Assembly (NCBI GenBank): GCA_030770535.1
Contig: JASVEC010000029.1
Location: 372,001 to 436,000, forward strand
Reading direction: 5' to 3'
Length of the DNA stretch: 64,000 bases
Source of the DNA: Batkoa obscura
Lineage: Eukaryota; Entomophthoromycota; Entomophthoromycetes; Entomophthorales; Batkoaceae
In this document: one piece after another, positions 9,630 through 21,614 of the stretch
How the letters are laid out: each line of letters begins with the position of its first letter
How positions within the stretch are numbered: position 1 is the first letter of the stretch
Notes under the pieces: generated by a model
Told to the model about the DNA's origin: nothing
Database searches by the model: none
What the model saw: only the letters and a program-made list of their open reading frames with translations
Made by a program: the position numbers and the translations under genes

Positions 9630-11365
9630 TTATTCCAATTTAATTTGTCTAGTTTTTGGAGCTAAAATTTTGATTTTATGATTACTTAATTGTTCCTTTT
9701 GAAATAATTTTTTGTTATTTTTTTTCTCTTGTCTTCTTTCTTTTTTCTCTAATTTAATTTGTTGTTTTCTTAATTTCTTATCTTCTTTACTTTCATTTCT
9801 ATCTCTTGATATTTCAGTATGAACTATTCAATTTATTAATATTAATACTAATATTATGATTAATTAATTAATTTTACCTTTTTGTTTATCATCTTCACTT
9901 TCTTCTTCACTTTCTTCTTCTTCCTCTTCTTCTGTTATCTTTAATTTATTTTCGAATTGTTCTGATAATTTATCCACCTTCAATCTAGGAAAACCACGAG
10001 AATTGAGACTAATTTGACCTTTAGTAACTCTGGGTTCTACGATCATAGCTGGACGATTATAGATATTAGAATAAGTTGATAATACTGATTGACAATCCCA
10101 ATTATTAATAATTTTTTCATCAACTTGTACATTTTTAACTAAATCATTTTCCACTTCTTCTTTAATTTCAGGTTGAATTAAACTTTGTCTTAAATGACTA
10201 AATTTTTCAACTCCAGTTTCACCTTCCATTTTGATCGTCATTTTTTTACCGACAACTTCATAATTTTCTAAAAATTCATCCATTATATCCATAAAATCCT
10301 CTCGCATTTCAACTAATTTTGGCATTTCTTCTTCATCTTCATCTTCATCATCATCATCTTCATATTCTTCTTCAATACGTTCAAATTGATCATCTAAAAG
10401 AGTCAATTTTTCGTTACGAAACATAACCGAAGAAGTCATGGAATATTTGGACGCTGAAGTACGACGATCGAGCCCACTTAATTTTTTATTTTTAATATTT
10501 CCTTCTTCTTCTTCATCACTTTCATTTTTCTTTTTATTCTTCATAAAATGTTTAAAATGTTCTTCCCACCCAGCTTCGGGATCTAATTCCTCTTCTTCTT
10601 CTTGTATATATTCCCCTTCGGACCCATCCAACTCATCAAAGAAATCCTCTTCTAAATTATCATCTACATAGGCATCATCTTCTAAAGCATCTAAAGCATC
10701 AAGTACATCGGGATCCATACCATAATGATAATCCGAAGGTATACTGGGTTGATTCATAATACCAACATCTGTTTTATACTCGGAAGGTAATGCTTCTTCT
10801 GGTAATAAAAAACTAACACTTTTTTTTGTCTTTTAATTTTTAATTGACGTTTATTAGTTTTCCTTGTTTATTTTTTATATAACTAAAAACTTACCTTTTC
10901 CTTTTCTTCTTTTTTGCCACTAATAAATACACCATCACTGGATTGTCCAATAGGCTTTAAATGCTGAGTATAATCATAATCATCATTGAAAAAGATACCA
11001 AATTGAGCTGACTTAATACGGTTACTTTTAATATTTTATTAACAAAGATATTTAACTAACTAAAAAATAAAACTTACTTTTCATTATCAGCTTTAATAAG
11101 GTCTTCAAACTCAGTATCACCGGGTTTCAAACTTTTGTTTAATCCACTTTTGTTCTTTTTACTATGCTTTATTAAAGTTTAATTACAATTGTATAATAGT
11201 TGTATATTCTAAAAATAAACTTACTTTTAAGTTAGCGGATTGTAAAGTAGGTAATAAAACATAATCGGAAGCTTCACCGTCAGCAACTAAAGGATCATGT
11301 TGGGATCGATGTACCACATTGAAATGAGTGGCTTCTTTCTTATTGATAAACGTCTTTTTTACCAT
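9630..11365 (-). CDS. LTV1: Ribosome biogenesis factor Ltv1
   Basis: Five exons (11365-11225, 11166-11078, 11024-10895, 10829-9878, 9823-9630) join in frame to 501 residues. Ltv1 binds pre-40S particles with Enp1 and Rps3 and must be phosphorylated and released for beak formation. The N-terminus FINKKEATHFNVVHRSQHDPL matches the family opening; FGIFFNDDYDYTQHLK is the conserved F-F-D-D-D-Y-D-Y-x-x-H-L block, followed by LPSEYKTDVGIMN. A long acidic region fills the middle. The Asp/Glu-rich stretch ends in SRGFPRLKVDKLS, and the last exon is a basic helix (KLRKQQIKLEKKERRQEKK). The exon 3/4 join uses the acceptor before 10829, because nearer AG sites do not keep the frame. Divergent from BET1 with a 268 bp spacer. 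Confidence 0.9.
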
Positions 11366-11633
11366 TCTATGATTTTTTCTCGAGTTAAGTTTGATATTTT
11401 AAAAAAAATAGTAAATCAAATTTCGAATTAAAAATGAAAAATTAATTTTTGGGGTTGAACTTCTACTTTTGGGTTCAATGAGTTGATTGGTTTAATATAA
11501 GAAAGTCCAATTAAAAATGGTCACTTTTAATATATGGATATTACTGGTTGGAAATTGTAGTTGGTCATGAGTTAACTAAAAATTTAAATTCAAAATTCAA
11601 AAAAATATATTCAAAAATCAATTTTATTTATTA

Positions 11634-12229
11634 ATGGCTGATTATACAAATAAAAAGTAAAATACACGCAATCTAATTTATAACATAAAGGCTTATCGTT
11701 TATTAATAAAGGGATAGTCCAAACCAGCCCAATTTCGGTGTCAAATCAAGTTCTACATCGAATCAACTTTATAATAGCAGAAATACAAAATCAAGGTATC
11801 CAGTAAATCAAAATGAATATAACGAACAGGGAAGTGGTATGTATAACAGGGATGAAGGATATAATAGATTGACACAAAAAGTGTCATTATTAAAACAGGT
11901 AATTTTAGTTTTACACTAGATTATTCTAGTTTTAAGATTTATATTTTTTATTTAAAGATCTCATTGGATATGGGAGAAGAAATTATTGAAGGAAATAAAG
12001 ATTTAGGTGGAATGGTAACCCAATTTATATGAATATTCTAAAACTAGTATTAATCATAAAAAAATTATATTATTAGCATGAAGACTTAAGTGAAACTGGC
12101 GAAAAATTAAAGCGAACGATGGAAAAATTTAGTAAAATGGCTAAAGAACAATTTAAAGGTGGGGGTATTTACCTTTGGATCGTATTATTTATTTTATTCA
12201 TTTTATTTTTAATGATTATTTTTCGTTAA
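11634..12229 (+). CDS. BET1: Bet1-like Qc-SNARE
   Basis: Exons 11634-11656, 11718-11898, 11958-12014 and 12077-12229 join in frame to 137 residues. Bet1 is the Qc-SNARE that works with Sed5, Bos1 and Sec22 in ER-to-Golgi fusion. An Asn/Ser/Tyr-rich N-terminus precedes RLTQKVSLLKQISLDMGEEI, which aligns with the Bet1 SNARE helix, then EDLSETGEKLKRTM. A C-terminal membrane anchor (IYLWIVLFILFILFLMIIF) is followed by a single Arg. Oddity: where Bet1 proteins have the zero-layer Gln (E-V-x-x-Q-N-K-x-L), this reads EIIEGNKDL, with Gly in that place. A Bet1-like paralogue such as Sft1 is possible, but the order of conserved residues favours Bet1. Confidence 0.8.
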
Positions 12230-13547
12230 AGTTAAATTTTCTATTTTATTAAATGTTAATATTATTCAAATTGAACTTTTTTAAATCATTCTTTGTAAAA
12301 GAATTTCTTAAAGATTATGCTTTCAATAGTAATTACAGAAATGGTGAGAATTTGTTTTATTAGAATAGAAACTAAACTTACCATAAGTTTTTGTTTTCAT
12401 TTCAATCATATCACCCAACATGATTTAACTTAACATATAGCCTGTAAAGACTAATAGAACATTAATAAACGATAACTACCTCGTATTTTTAATTGTTAAT
12501 TAATAATAGATATAGGTTTTTTTATTTCATTTAAAAGGCTTGATGGTTTATAAGCCTATCTAAAGTTTATTTATTCAAAGTCAAAAGATACTTCATGCTA
12601 TCTAACTAGTGAGCTTTGATTAACAACGCTTATATATTATGAAAACGAAGTTCTATTTTATTATAATAGACTTGTAATAAAACTCGCTGTTCATTGGTAT
12701 TTTAGTAAGCTTAAAGTTTAACTCAATAACAATTCAATGCTACAACATATAGTTAGGTTATTCTTAGCAACGTTTACTCTTAAGGTTGGTCGAAATCTAT
12801 AGATGTTCTACATAAAGAAACCCAATTTTCTTTAATTAAGATCAAATTGTTGTCAATTTGACGCCTCTTTGATTTATAAAGCTCTGTATCCAATCCAACC
12901 TTTGAGTATATAAATCAGATGGAAAATAGGATATCTTTTAGCTTAACTTATCTTAGTAGAATTGATAAATATATATGACTTCGAAAGTGGATTGGTTAAT
13001 AAGCGTCTAAACAAATCAACTCTTCTCTTAATTTATAGATCTTTCAAATTAGAATTACTTGAGCTTTGTTTTGTAAAGGCCCAATGATAATCTCACTAGT
13101 ATCTGTTTTCTGTTGATTAATTTTTTTGGTCTTCCAAGGAACAATCTGTGATTGCTAAAACAGTATAAATTACTTCAGCTTATCTATATTCTTTTTATCT
13201 TTTATATGCTAATAACTCGTGCTTTAACTTATTAGTATAATTTTAATACAAAAAATACTTTTAATTTAAACTATCTTAAATTAATAAAAATTAAAGAATC
13301 AAAATAATAAACACAAATTTACTGTAAATTTTTATTATATTTAAAAAATTTCAATAAAAAAAGATGTTATAAAAGAAAAATATAAGAGTCAACGATTGTA
13401 AATGCAAGAGGGGTGAGGGAAATGAATATTACAAACATGGCTATAAATCCAATAATAGTTTTTAAAAAAAAATTAAAAAGTATTATTAAACCCTCCTTTT
13501 GAATTGAAAGGAGCCACTGGTCCCTAGAATTCAATAAATTGATTCAT
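12230..13547. other. Long non-coding stretch, about 1.3 kb
   Basis: No open frame with recognisable homology on either strand. Positions about 12530-13200 are less AT-rich than the flanks and could be decayed coding or repeat DNA, but I find no matching copy here. At 12419 on the minus strand an ATG-led 40-base segment ends in a perfect GTAAGT donor; no convincing second exon follows, so I do not call a gene. Confidence 0.4.
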
Positions 13548-14355
13548 TCATTCAATTCGATTAAAATGACGACCACCTCTTGGTTTATTATAAAGTTTGG
13601 GGTTCCTTTCCTTAATAATTTCCCTTTCCGTCTTTTTAAAATCAACGCTACAATCATGATTTTCTGGTAACCGATGGTTATCACAAAATATATAATCTAA
13701 ATAAATATGATAAAAAATATATCCTTCGCATTGATTTAAAAATCACTTACTACATTTGCATTTATTCGTTACTTGTTTAAGTGGGCTTAATTTAGAACGA
13801 CATAAATAACATTTATTTTTGACAATTTGTTGTGGTTTTGATAATTGCTTTCCTCCATTAAATTCTTTTTCATTTTCATCTTCGACTAATTCAGATTTTT
13901 TATTTTCGTTTTCTAAACTTCTTTTTGTACCTTGCCCCCGTTCTGGCGTTCCCTTGATTAATTCTTTGTATGTAATATCCAACTTCTCCTTATTGAAAAG
14001 TTCATCTACCAATTGTTACTTTAAATTTTACTTTATTACAATAGCTCAAATTACCCATTTCATGTGTACTGCTCACTGGTCGATTATTAGCAGGTAATTG
14101 GTTAAGTTTAGTTGCTTCAGGATTATTCTTTTTGTCTTCTATTCCATTTTTTTTCTTTTCTGACACTTCTTTTCGACTCTTTTTATAACATCTGGAACAC
14201 ATATTATTAAATAATGGATTACTATAAATTTATATTTAGTATCTCTTTAAGTATTCGAAAGCAATTTTAAAATTAACGCTTTTTTATGTAATTTACCTAT
14301 AAAACCCACAGTTATTAATACAGAACTTTGTTATTTTATCTTTATTATTTTCCAT
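13548..14355 (-). CDS. A20/AN1 zinc-finger protein (stress-associated/ZFAND type)
   Basis: Exons 14355-14297, 14221-14055, 14005-13751 and 13696-13548 join in frame to 209 residues. The A20 finger spans exons 1 and 2: FCINNCGFYSNPLFNNMCSRCYK gives the C-x3-C-x11-C-x2-C ligand set. A Lys/Glu-rich linker follows. The AN1 finger begins with CYLCRSKLSPLKQ and CKC, and continues after the last intron as FCDNHRLPENHDC, completing the Cys/His ligands. This two-finger layout is that of ZFAND5/6 and plant SAP proteins, which bind ubiquitin and act in stress responses and proteasome-linked turnover. The short C-terminal tail is basic. The exon 2/3 join uses the donor after ATGG and keeps one frame. Confidence 0.9.
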
Positions 14356-15497
14356 AGTTGAAGAGTATGCTTTAAATTTGATATTATTTTTATATCAAGC
14401 TTCCACGCTTAAAAGTAAAAGATTAGAAAAATAAATACGATATTAAAAAATAAAAGGAAATAATGGGGGTAATTTAGTTCAACTTTTAATTCCCAAATTT
14501 AACAAGTGTGGCTTTTAATTATCCAATCAATGAATTAAAATTTAGCTTATTTTTGAATTGTTTATTCAAATAAACTCGATAGTGTTGAATAAATTCAATT
14601 TTTATTTGTTGTTTCCAAAAAGTTGTGTTTTCATCATTCTAGTCTTTAAGCATATTTTTATTACTAAGCCAAAATGTAAAATGATTTAGTTGTTTTTAAA
14701 AATTTGATGTTTTTTTATAGATACTTTTAATTGAGTTTTATTCTCCTGCTCACTAATTTTGGTTTATTAAAGTCACTCGTTTATATGTATCTTAATTTAA
14801 ATTCAAATATTTAAATATTTAAACTAATATAATAATCATATGAAAAGATAAATAAGATTATTAATGTAAACAAAAAAATTATAAAGCTCAATCTTAAAAG
14901 GTAGTATCAAATTAGAGAAATAAACAAAAAACACTAGCCGTAATTTTCAATAACAGTAATGAAATCATCGCTTATAACAGTAATATTTGTAGTTACAACT
15001 TTAGCATCTTAAATTTTTAAAGTTGTTATTTACGAACTGTATTCATCTTATTCTTTAATCAATTTAAAATTTTATCTAAAGATAAAATACCAGTATGTCA
15101 GATTGTATAATAATATTAAAATAATATAGTCTAAGAGATAGCAATAATGTTACCTATTGTTATTTTATTTTGATACTTAATAAGTAATAAATTAATTGAA
15201 TAAGCTTTATCAGAAATTAAGTATTGATATTTATAAAAATATAGCTAATTAAAATACGCCATTATATTAAAAACAATTTCACGAGTTGTAAATGATATAA
15301 ATTAATAATATCATTCCATTTTTTAAGCTAAATGAAAATATGATCAAAAACTTCAATTAAAAAAATAAATTTACAAGAGTGAGTATACAAAATTTAATTT
15401 TTAAAATGAATTAATTGGCTCTATCGATTTTTTAAAATTTAAATTTGTTAAACTTTGGCATTTTTTCAGCTTAATTTTCTCAAAATATTATAAAATC
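14356..15497. other. AT-rich intergenic stretch between divergent genes
   Basis: About 1.1 kb upstream of both the A20/AN1 gene and the splicing-factor gene. I see no gene, RNA gene or TIR element in it. Confidence 0.5.
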
Positions 15498-16869
15498 ATG
15501 GCTGAGCGAAAAGCAACAAATAAATATTATCCACCTGAATGGGATCCCTCAAAGGTAAAGTTCACCACTTATATAATTAATTCAACCAATCTAAGCTGAT
15601 CGATCATGGGACTTAGGGCTCCATCAATACATTTGTTGGTCAACATCCATTACGTGAAAGAGCACGTAAGTTAGATCAAGGAATATTGATTATAAGGTAT
15701 TTATAGCTTTTTATAAACTATTAACTAGCTAATAAAAGAAAGATTTGAGCTACCATATAGTGTATGGTGTTTAGGATGCAATGGACATGTTGGTATGGGG
15801 GTGCGATTTAATGCCGAAAAGAAAAGGGTAGGGAATTATTATTCGACGCCCATCTTTTCGTTTAGAATGAAGTGCCATATGTGTTCTCATTGGTGGGAGA
15901 TCAAAACGGATCCTAAGGTGAGTTTTTTATACTTAAGTATATGAAAATTATATTAAGTTGGTAGAATGCGGCTTATGCTGTTGTTTCTGGAGCAAAACAA
16001 AAGATTGAAACTTGGGATCCGGAAGAAAATGGAACTTTAAAGCTACTTGGTTTGTTATATTTGAGATTATGTTTTTAAGGTTTTTACTCTCATTACTATT
16101 TAGATGATAAGGAAAGAGAAGCTATTAATAATAATGCGTTAAGTAAATTGGAACATAAAATTTCAGATAAAAAAAGAGGAGATGAAGCAATTACTATTTT
16201 AAATCAACTCACTGTAAAAACTTTATATAATAATAGTTTAAAATTTTAACATGAGTTTAGGAAGAAAGTGATAGAAAATGGGGAGATGTTTACTCCAATT
16301 CAAAGTTGATGCGTAAAAAATTAAGAGTAATTATTAAGAGGATGATGAATTTTATTTAATAATATTCCTAGGAAGAAAAAAAGGTATTAAAAGCTAAAGC
16401 AGAGAAAGAAAATAAATTCATAAAGAGCAATTCCCTTTATATAAAACTTTTACCAGAGTCTGAATCAGATGGACTACGTGCTAAAACTATTACGTTTACA
16501 AGTAAAATTTCTTATTACAATATTCTGGTATAACTGCTTAATATTATTAAAGGCAATAAAGATCCAAAGAGTGAGCTTAAAAAACAGCTCGTCAAACCAC
16601 TATTTCAGAATAAGAAATCAAGTGATAAACTTAATGATAAAACAATCATTGAGGATTTAAAAGTAAAGGCTTCTGTTAATACTTTATTAAAAGAGGATCC
16701 ATTTATTTCTAAAAAAGAAACACATCAAAAAAATGATATGAAATTAGGTATCATGCCGAAAGTAGCAAGCAAAAAAGATTTTGATGTTACAAAATCAACT
16801 AATACGATATCAACTAAAAAACCAAATTTGCTAGTTGATTACAATTATTCAGATTCGGAAAATGATTAA
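15498..16869 (+). CDS. CCDC130/YJU2B-type splicing factor (CWC16 family)
   Basis: At least eight exons. The first (15498-15554) gives MAERKATNKYYPPEWDPSK, the second starts at 15617 with GSINTFVGQHPLRERARKL, and the third at 15743 completes LIIRFELPYSVWC. Two CxxC pairs (CLGC and CHMC), the segment VGMGVRFNAEKKRVGNYYSTPIF and later AVVSGAKQKIETWDPEE follow the human CCDC130 order closely, as opposed to the shorter CCDC94/Yju2 branch. Later exons encode a charged region (KWGDVYSNSKLMRKKLR) and LLPESESDG. An intron of about 50 bp near 16502-16553 is needed to join TFT to SNKDPKSELKK in one frame. The stop is at 16869. CWC16 proteins act at the catalytic steps of the spliceosome. Confidence 0.9.
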
Positions 16870-17570
16870 ATGTGGCTAGCTTTGATTCATTATGTAGTAA
16901 AGTTAAGTCGGCTTAGGTTAGTTTATTTATAGATATATTCTCAAGCATATTAATCTTTATATGTCTGATAGAATAATATATCATAAAGTGTATGTAAAAA
17001 TAAAGATAATGAATTATAATTTGACAAATATAACTTAAGGTCAAACTTTAAATATTATGATATATACTTTAAAATATATTTATAGCTAGTAAATAAAATT
17101 TGTAAGGCTTACGCTCCCATGTCTTGGCGCATGTATAAACTCTTCTAAAATATATATAAAATTCACTAGTTTAAGCTGATATGAAAAAGTCTTTATTTAG
17201 TAGTAATTAAATGAAATTTTAAATAATTTATAATATTAAGTGGTTTTGATAAAGAAAGTTTATGCTGCATTAATTTGATAAAATATACATAATTAAATTA
17301 AACTTACTATAAATACTTACAAAATTAATCACTTATCAGATAAATCAAATAAATTTTATTCGTCAAGCCATCATTTAAGTCCAAGGCAAAAAGTTTCTAA
17401 AGCTAGTTTTCAGTAAGCTAAAACCCAAACTACAAAAAATAGAATTTTATAATCTCACTATAAGCATCAGATAGAAATAGAGCAATCAATAGCCTTCATC
17501 TCATAGCTATACTATAAATATAGATATAATGTCCATTTGAAAATAATTAATTAATAAGAATAATAAAAGA
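16870..17570. other. AT-rich intergenic stretch
   Basis: Between two genes on the plus strand, and so the presumed promoter of the carrier gene. Nothing recognisable. Confidence 0.5.
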
Positions 17571-18668
17571 ATGTCCGAATTATCCACAAATATAACAATT
17601 TCAATTCCATCTCCAATAGACTTAAGCTTAGATAAAACTACTTCTAAGTCCGCTCCAACTACTTTACAAAGCATCATATCCGGTGGTGTAGGTGGCGCTT
17701 TTATGGCTATTGTAGGTCATCCTTTAGATTTAATAAAAGTAAGGCAACAAGCCATTTCCAACACCACTATTCAAAAAGAGTCTGTTACCAGTATATTAAC
17801 TCAAATCCTTAAAAGAGAAGGACCGAGAGGTTTATATCGAGGATTATTAGCGCCATTACTTTCATCAACACCTGTGTTTGCTGTTGAATACGCTAGCTTC
17901 GAAACATGTCAAACTTTGTTGAAATGGGGCTACGGGATGGTAAATATTTGAATATGATAAAAGGTATATTTTTTATTAACTTTTAATTAAATAGCCAAAG
18001 CAAGAATCATTAAGTATATATCAAGTAGCATTAGCTGGTGCTATTGCTGCTTTTCCTGCTACTTTGATTGTATCCCCTGTAGAACGTATAAAATGTATGT
18101 TGCAAGTCGCTGGAGAAGGTAGCAAACCATTAGGCTTGGTTCAGGCAATTAAAGAAGTTGGCGGTATTAAAGGCTTATATAGAGGCACTTTAGCTACCTT
18201 GTTAAGAGACTCGACAGGCGGTGTGTTTTATTTTGCCACATACATAGGAGCCAAACGATTCCTTAGTAAGGAGACCAAAGAAGGGGAAAGTCAATTGAAT
18301 CCAGCAGCTATTATGTTGGCTGGTGGATTGGCTGGTATGGCTAATTGGATGGTTTGTATAGTAAGCCTTTTTTTGAAAACATAAATGTATTGGATATTAA
18401 TATTTTTTGTCAGCCTGCAGACGTTATCAAATCTCGTCAACAGACTGAGTTAATTTCTAAAAGCTTTTTAGTAACTTTCAGAGAGCTCGTACGCCACGAA
18501 GGTATCCAAGGTCTCTTTAAAGGCTTAACACCGGCTCTCTTAAGAGCTTTTCCAGCCAATGCAGCCTGCTTTTTAGGTATATGTCTTATCAAGTTTTTGT
18601 TAGTGTTTATTAATATTATTTTAGGTGTTGAAGCTTCACTTTATTTGTTACTTGGGAAAAATTATTAG
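17571..18668 (+). CDS. CRC1: Mitochondrial carrier, carnitine/acylcarnitine type
   Basis: Exons 17571-17939, 17995-18360, 18414-18576 and 18625-18668 join in frame to about 313 residues, normal for SLC25 carriers. Three repeats each show the P-x-[DE]-x-x-[KR] signature: PLDLIKVRQ, PVERIKCMLQ and PADVIKSRQQ. The downstream partners GPRGLYRGL, GIKGLYRGT and GIQGLFKGL complete the threefold fold. The SPVERIKCMLQ segment, LLRDSTGGVFYF and NWMVCIPADVIKSR resemble Crc1/SLC25A20, which exchanges acylcarnitines for carnitine across the inner membrane. Ornithine carriers are close relatives, so substrate is moderately certain. The exon 2/3 boundary at 18360 gives WMVCI/PADV, which matches the family. 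Confidence 0.85.
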
Positions 18669-19104
18669 ATAGAAATTAAGTGAAACTCCTGGTTTGTTTT
18701 TTGTTTTTTACGTCTTCTCTTAGCCTATATAATAAAAATTCAGTTAATTATGTTTTGCTTATTAAGTTTAATACTAGTATGATCATTTGGTAAAATAATG
18801 TAGAATTATAAATCATTTGATATTAGCTTTTTTTATAAAACATTCATAATAAAATATTGTTCTTGTTAGATAAAATGATAAAACAATATTGAATTTTTTG
18901 AAAAATTTCTTATCTATATTTTTTAAATATGGGGATGTATTTTTTTGTTTAATAATTTTACTAATAATCTTTCTACTCAAATGGCGCTTAAAAAATGGAA
19001 AAAGTAATGAAACCAAAAAAAAACAGAGGTTACAATTAAAATAAAAATATTAACTATTTAATAAGAGCAATAAACTTATGATTAAAACTTAATTGAATTT
19101 ACTT
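18669..19104. other. Intergenic region between convergent genes
   Basis: Contains MITE copy C at about 18927-19027. Otherwise AT-rich with nothing recognisable. Confidence 0.5.
18927..19027 (-). mobile_element. MITE, ~105 bp family, copy C
   Basis: ATATGGGGATGTATTTTTTT at the left and the core CTCAAATGGCGCTTAAAAAA are clear. The right terminus is degenerate (AAAAAAAACAG in place of CACCCCCATAT), so this copy is older or damaged. Opposite orientation to copies A and B. Confidence 0.75.
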
Positions 19105-20566
19105 TTAAAAATATATCAAGATAGGCTGTAAAGGAGGAACTGAGTAAGAAAAGAGATCCCAAAAGAGATGAGTTCGCTTTGAAAACAGTTTAAATAAGTC
19201 ATCCGTAGTAGGAAAATAGGTAACATAGTCTTTTGAAGTTATAAACTCAGTATAATCTAAGAACAAATTTAAATTTACTACCCCAATAAATTTATCCTGT
19301 TGGTAAATATGATAGAATTGGTCTTGTTGATTTTTATGTCTATTAATTAAATAATGAATACTATTAGGGTTACTCATGCTTTTGGTTATAAACTCATTCT
19401 TTTGATTCTCTATTTTATTTTTAACATGTTCAACTAATAATGTTAATTCGATTTTTGTTATTGAAGTGCTACACGTTAGTTCTTCTTTTATATTATACCA
19501 TTTTAACCAACTAAATCCATCATTATTGTAAGCTGTATTATTATTATTTCTACTGTTATTATTTGTATTAGCATCTTCACTCCTATCGTCTATACTGATG
19601 TAATTAGGTAGTATAGCATTGCATTCTACTGGATCTCCAATTTCATAAGCCTCATGAATATTATCAAACAAGTGATTATATTGACATAATTCTGGTACAT
19701 GAATATAAGCAATATATTGACAAAATTGAGGCTCATCAATTGCAACTAAACCTTCGGCTTTATCATCAATATAGCAAAGATACTAATGGTTAATTTACTG
19801 TTATTAAATAAATATCACATAAAACTAAAGTAAACTTACTCTTAATTCGATTTGCCTATTAAATCCAGTGAGATCACAACGATCTCCTTTCCCCCAAGTT
19901 TCCGAGATATAAAAAGGCAACTTTAATTTTTTATTATTGGAATATTTAATATCAAATCTTGAGTTAGTCCTATTCAAATTAAAGCTTTTATTTATAATAA
20001 ATTCACTCGTCCCCAATTTATAAATTGCCAAAATTTTACCCTCTTTTTCATTAAGGCCGTCATTTTTCTTTGATACATAATATTGAATTATTTCATTATT
20101 ATAACAGTATTTGTAATCCCAGTTCGAAATAGTCTTTATAAAATAAATAAATAAATAAATATTATAAATAAAAACAAAGGACTTACTGTTGTATAGCAAT
20201 TTAATTTATTTTTGATCAAGGTTTCACCTTCTTCTAATAGTGTTTCATAAACTTCTGAGCTAATCTTATTTTCGTTTCTTACATCTTTTTGATATTGTGG
20301 ATAAAAGCATATATACTCCAGATCTTTATTGTATTTCATTTTAATCCCTTTTTGTTTCTCTACTTCCTAAAACTGCTGATTAATACTGTAAGTTATTTGT
20401 ATTCAAAATTATTTACTGTTAATTCATCATAATTAATAAACTCGTTGTTTAATTTAATATGATAATTTGGATAAGCATGTATATCTTCGTATATAGAAAT
20501 ATCAATGCCATTCGAGTGAGTTATAAGGATCAAATCAAATAAAAAAAGTAATAAAAACCGTATCAT
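19105..20566 (-). CDS. YOS9: OS-9/Yos9-like ER lectin (MRH domain)
   Basis: Four exons. ATG at 20566 opens a signal peptide (MIRFLLLFLFDLILITHSNG). Exon 1 joins exon 2 as YDELT/EVEKQKG across an intron of about 50 bp. The MRH domain spans exons 2 to 4: WDYKYCYNNEIIQYY, KLPFYISETWGKGDRCDLTG, QIELRYLC, and IDEPQFCQYIAYIHVPELC. The mannose-binding set is visible: Gln in EIIQYY, Arg in IELRYLC, and Glu and Tyr in DEPQFCQY. Yos9/OS-9 reads trimmed N-glycans on misfolded proteins and delivers them to the Hrd1 ubiquitin ligase. An Asn-rich stretch follows, then about 120 residues without family match. The C-terminus ends QPILIYF, with no HDEL/KDEL-type retention signal. Confidence 0.85.
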
Positions 20567-21614
20567 TTTAATAATAAAATGATTTAAAAAAAGTCGAGTA
20601 TAAGTCAACTTTGATAAAAAATATTGAACTTTTTTAATTTGAGCTATCATCGGCGCTGATTGGCTTTTTATTAATTGAACCAATCTTTTTCTATCTTCTT
20701 GTTTGTTTTTATTTGTTTTCAATTTAAAAATTTTATAGAGCATATATGAATAAGTTTAAAAGCTCAGTTAAAATTAAACATAAAATTTTCCAATTCACTT
20801 TGACCATTTTTTATGTAGCGTAAAATTTTAAAAAAACTCCTATAAAATCAGACAAAAAACGTTTCAGTATAAGTTAATCTAAAATTAAGCAAAAAGGCAA
20901 AAAAATTTGTAGCACTTAGTGCTTAATTGTAATTTTTGCTAAAACTGACTGAACAAAATTTTAACTGAGCTTTTAAACTAACCCATATAAATAATAAAAT
21001 ATTATATTATAAAAATAAAATAAAACAAAATATTATAAAAATAGAATAAAATAAAATATTTAAGGACAAAATTCATTATGCTTTTCCATCAAATACTATT
21101 TTGTAGCATAACACAGCTTCTTCTATTTTAGCATATAAAACTAATATAAACAGCAAGTAAATATAATGGTAGAGCAATAAATTGCATGAGTTTATATTAG
21201 CTATTTAAGGACACAAAGTATATTACAAACTGGGAGTAATTTTTTAGTTTAGACTATATATAAGAAATTATTTTTATTGGAATGTAGAACAAATTTTAAA
21301 ATAATAACTAGCTTTACTAGAATTATATACTGCAATATTCTATTTTAAATGCTCAAACTGCTCGAAAAAAAGCTGCAAAATAATGCTAAAGTAAGCTAAA
21401 TTTTTAAAAATTTCTTTTCAAATCACAGGAGCTTTTAACAAAATTCATCAATCTAGCCATTTGATTGGTCTAAACCAATCTTGAGCTTTCAATAAACCAA
21501 TAAAATTTTTTCAAAAAAAAGTTTTGCAGGGGTTTTAAGCCTTTTGGGATTGGAATTTTGGATTGGTACTATTGCTAATCACTTAGAATTTAAAACACTT
21601 CCTTTTTATCCAAT
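20567..21614. other. Intergenic region between divergent YOS9 and RPS29
   Basis: Contains the MITE at 20754-20978 and, from about 20985 to 21060, AAAAT/AAAATA simple repeats. The last 200 bases before RPS29 are slightly richer in GC and hold GATTGG and ATTGGT-like words, but no promoter element can be assigned with confidence. Confidence 0.45.
20754..20978. mobile_element. MITE, 225 bp, TAA target duplication (PIF/Harbinger-like)
   Basis: The ends are perfect inverted repeats over about 22 bases (GTTTAAAAGCTCAGTTAAAA at the left, its complement at the right). The element is flanked by TAA at 20751-20753 and 20979-20981. No coding frame. The 3 bp TWA-type duplication fits Tourist-like MITEs mobilised by PIF/Harbinger transposases, of which none is seen in the window. 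Confidence 0.8.

Noticed and set aside
12350-12425. Tiny minus-strand gene starting MLGDMIEMKTKTY before a GTAAGT donor
   Set aside because: No downstream exon continues the frame with any recognisable sequence.
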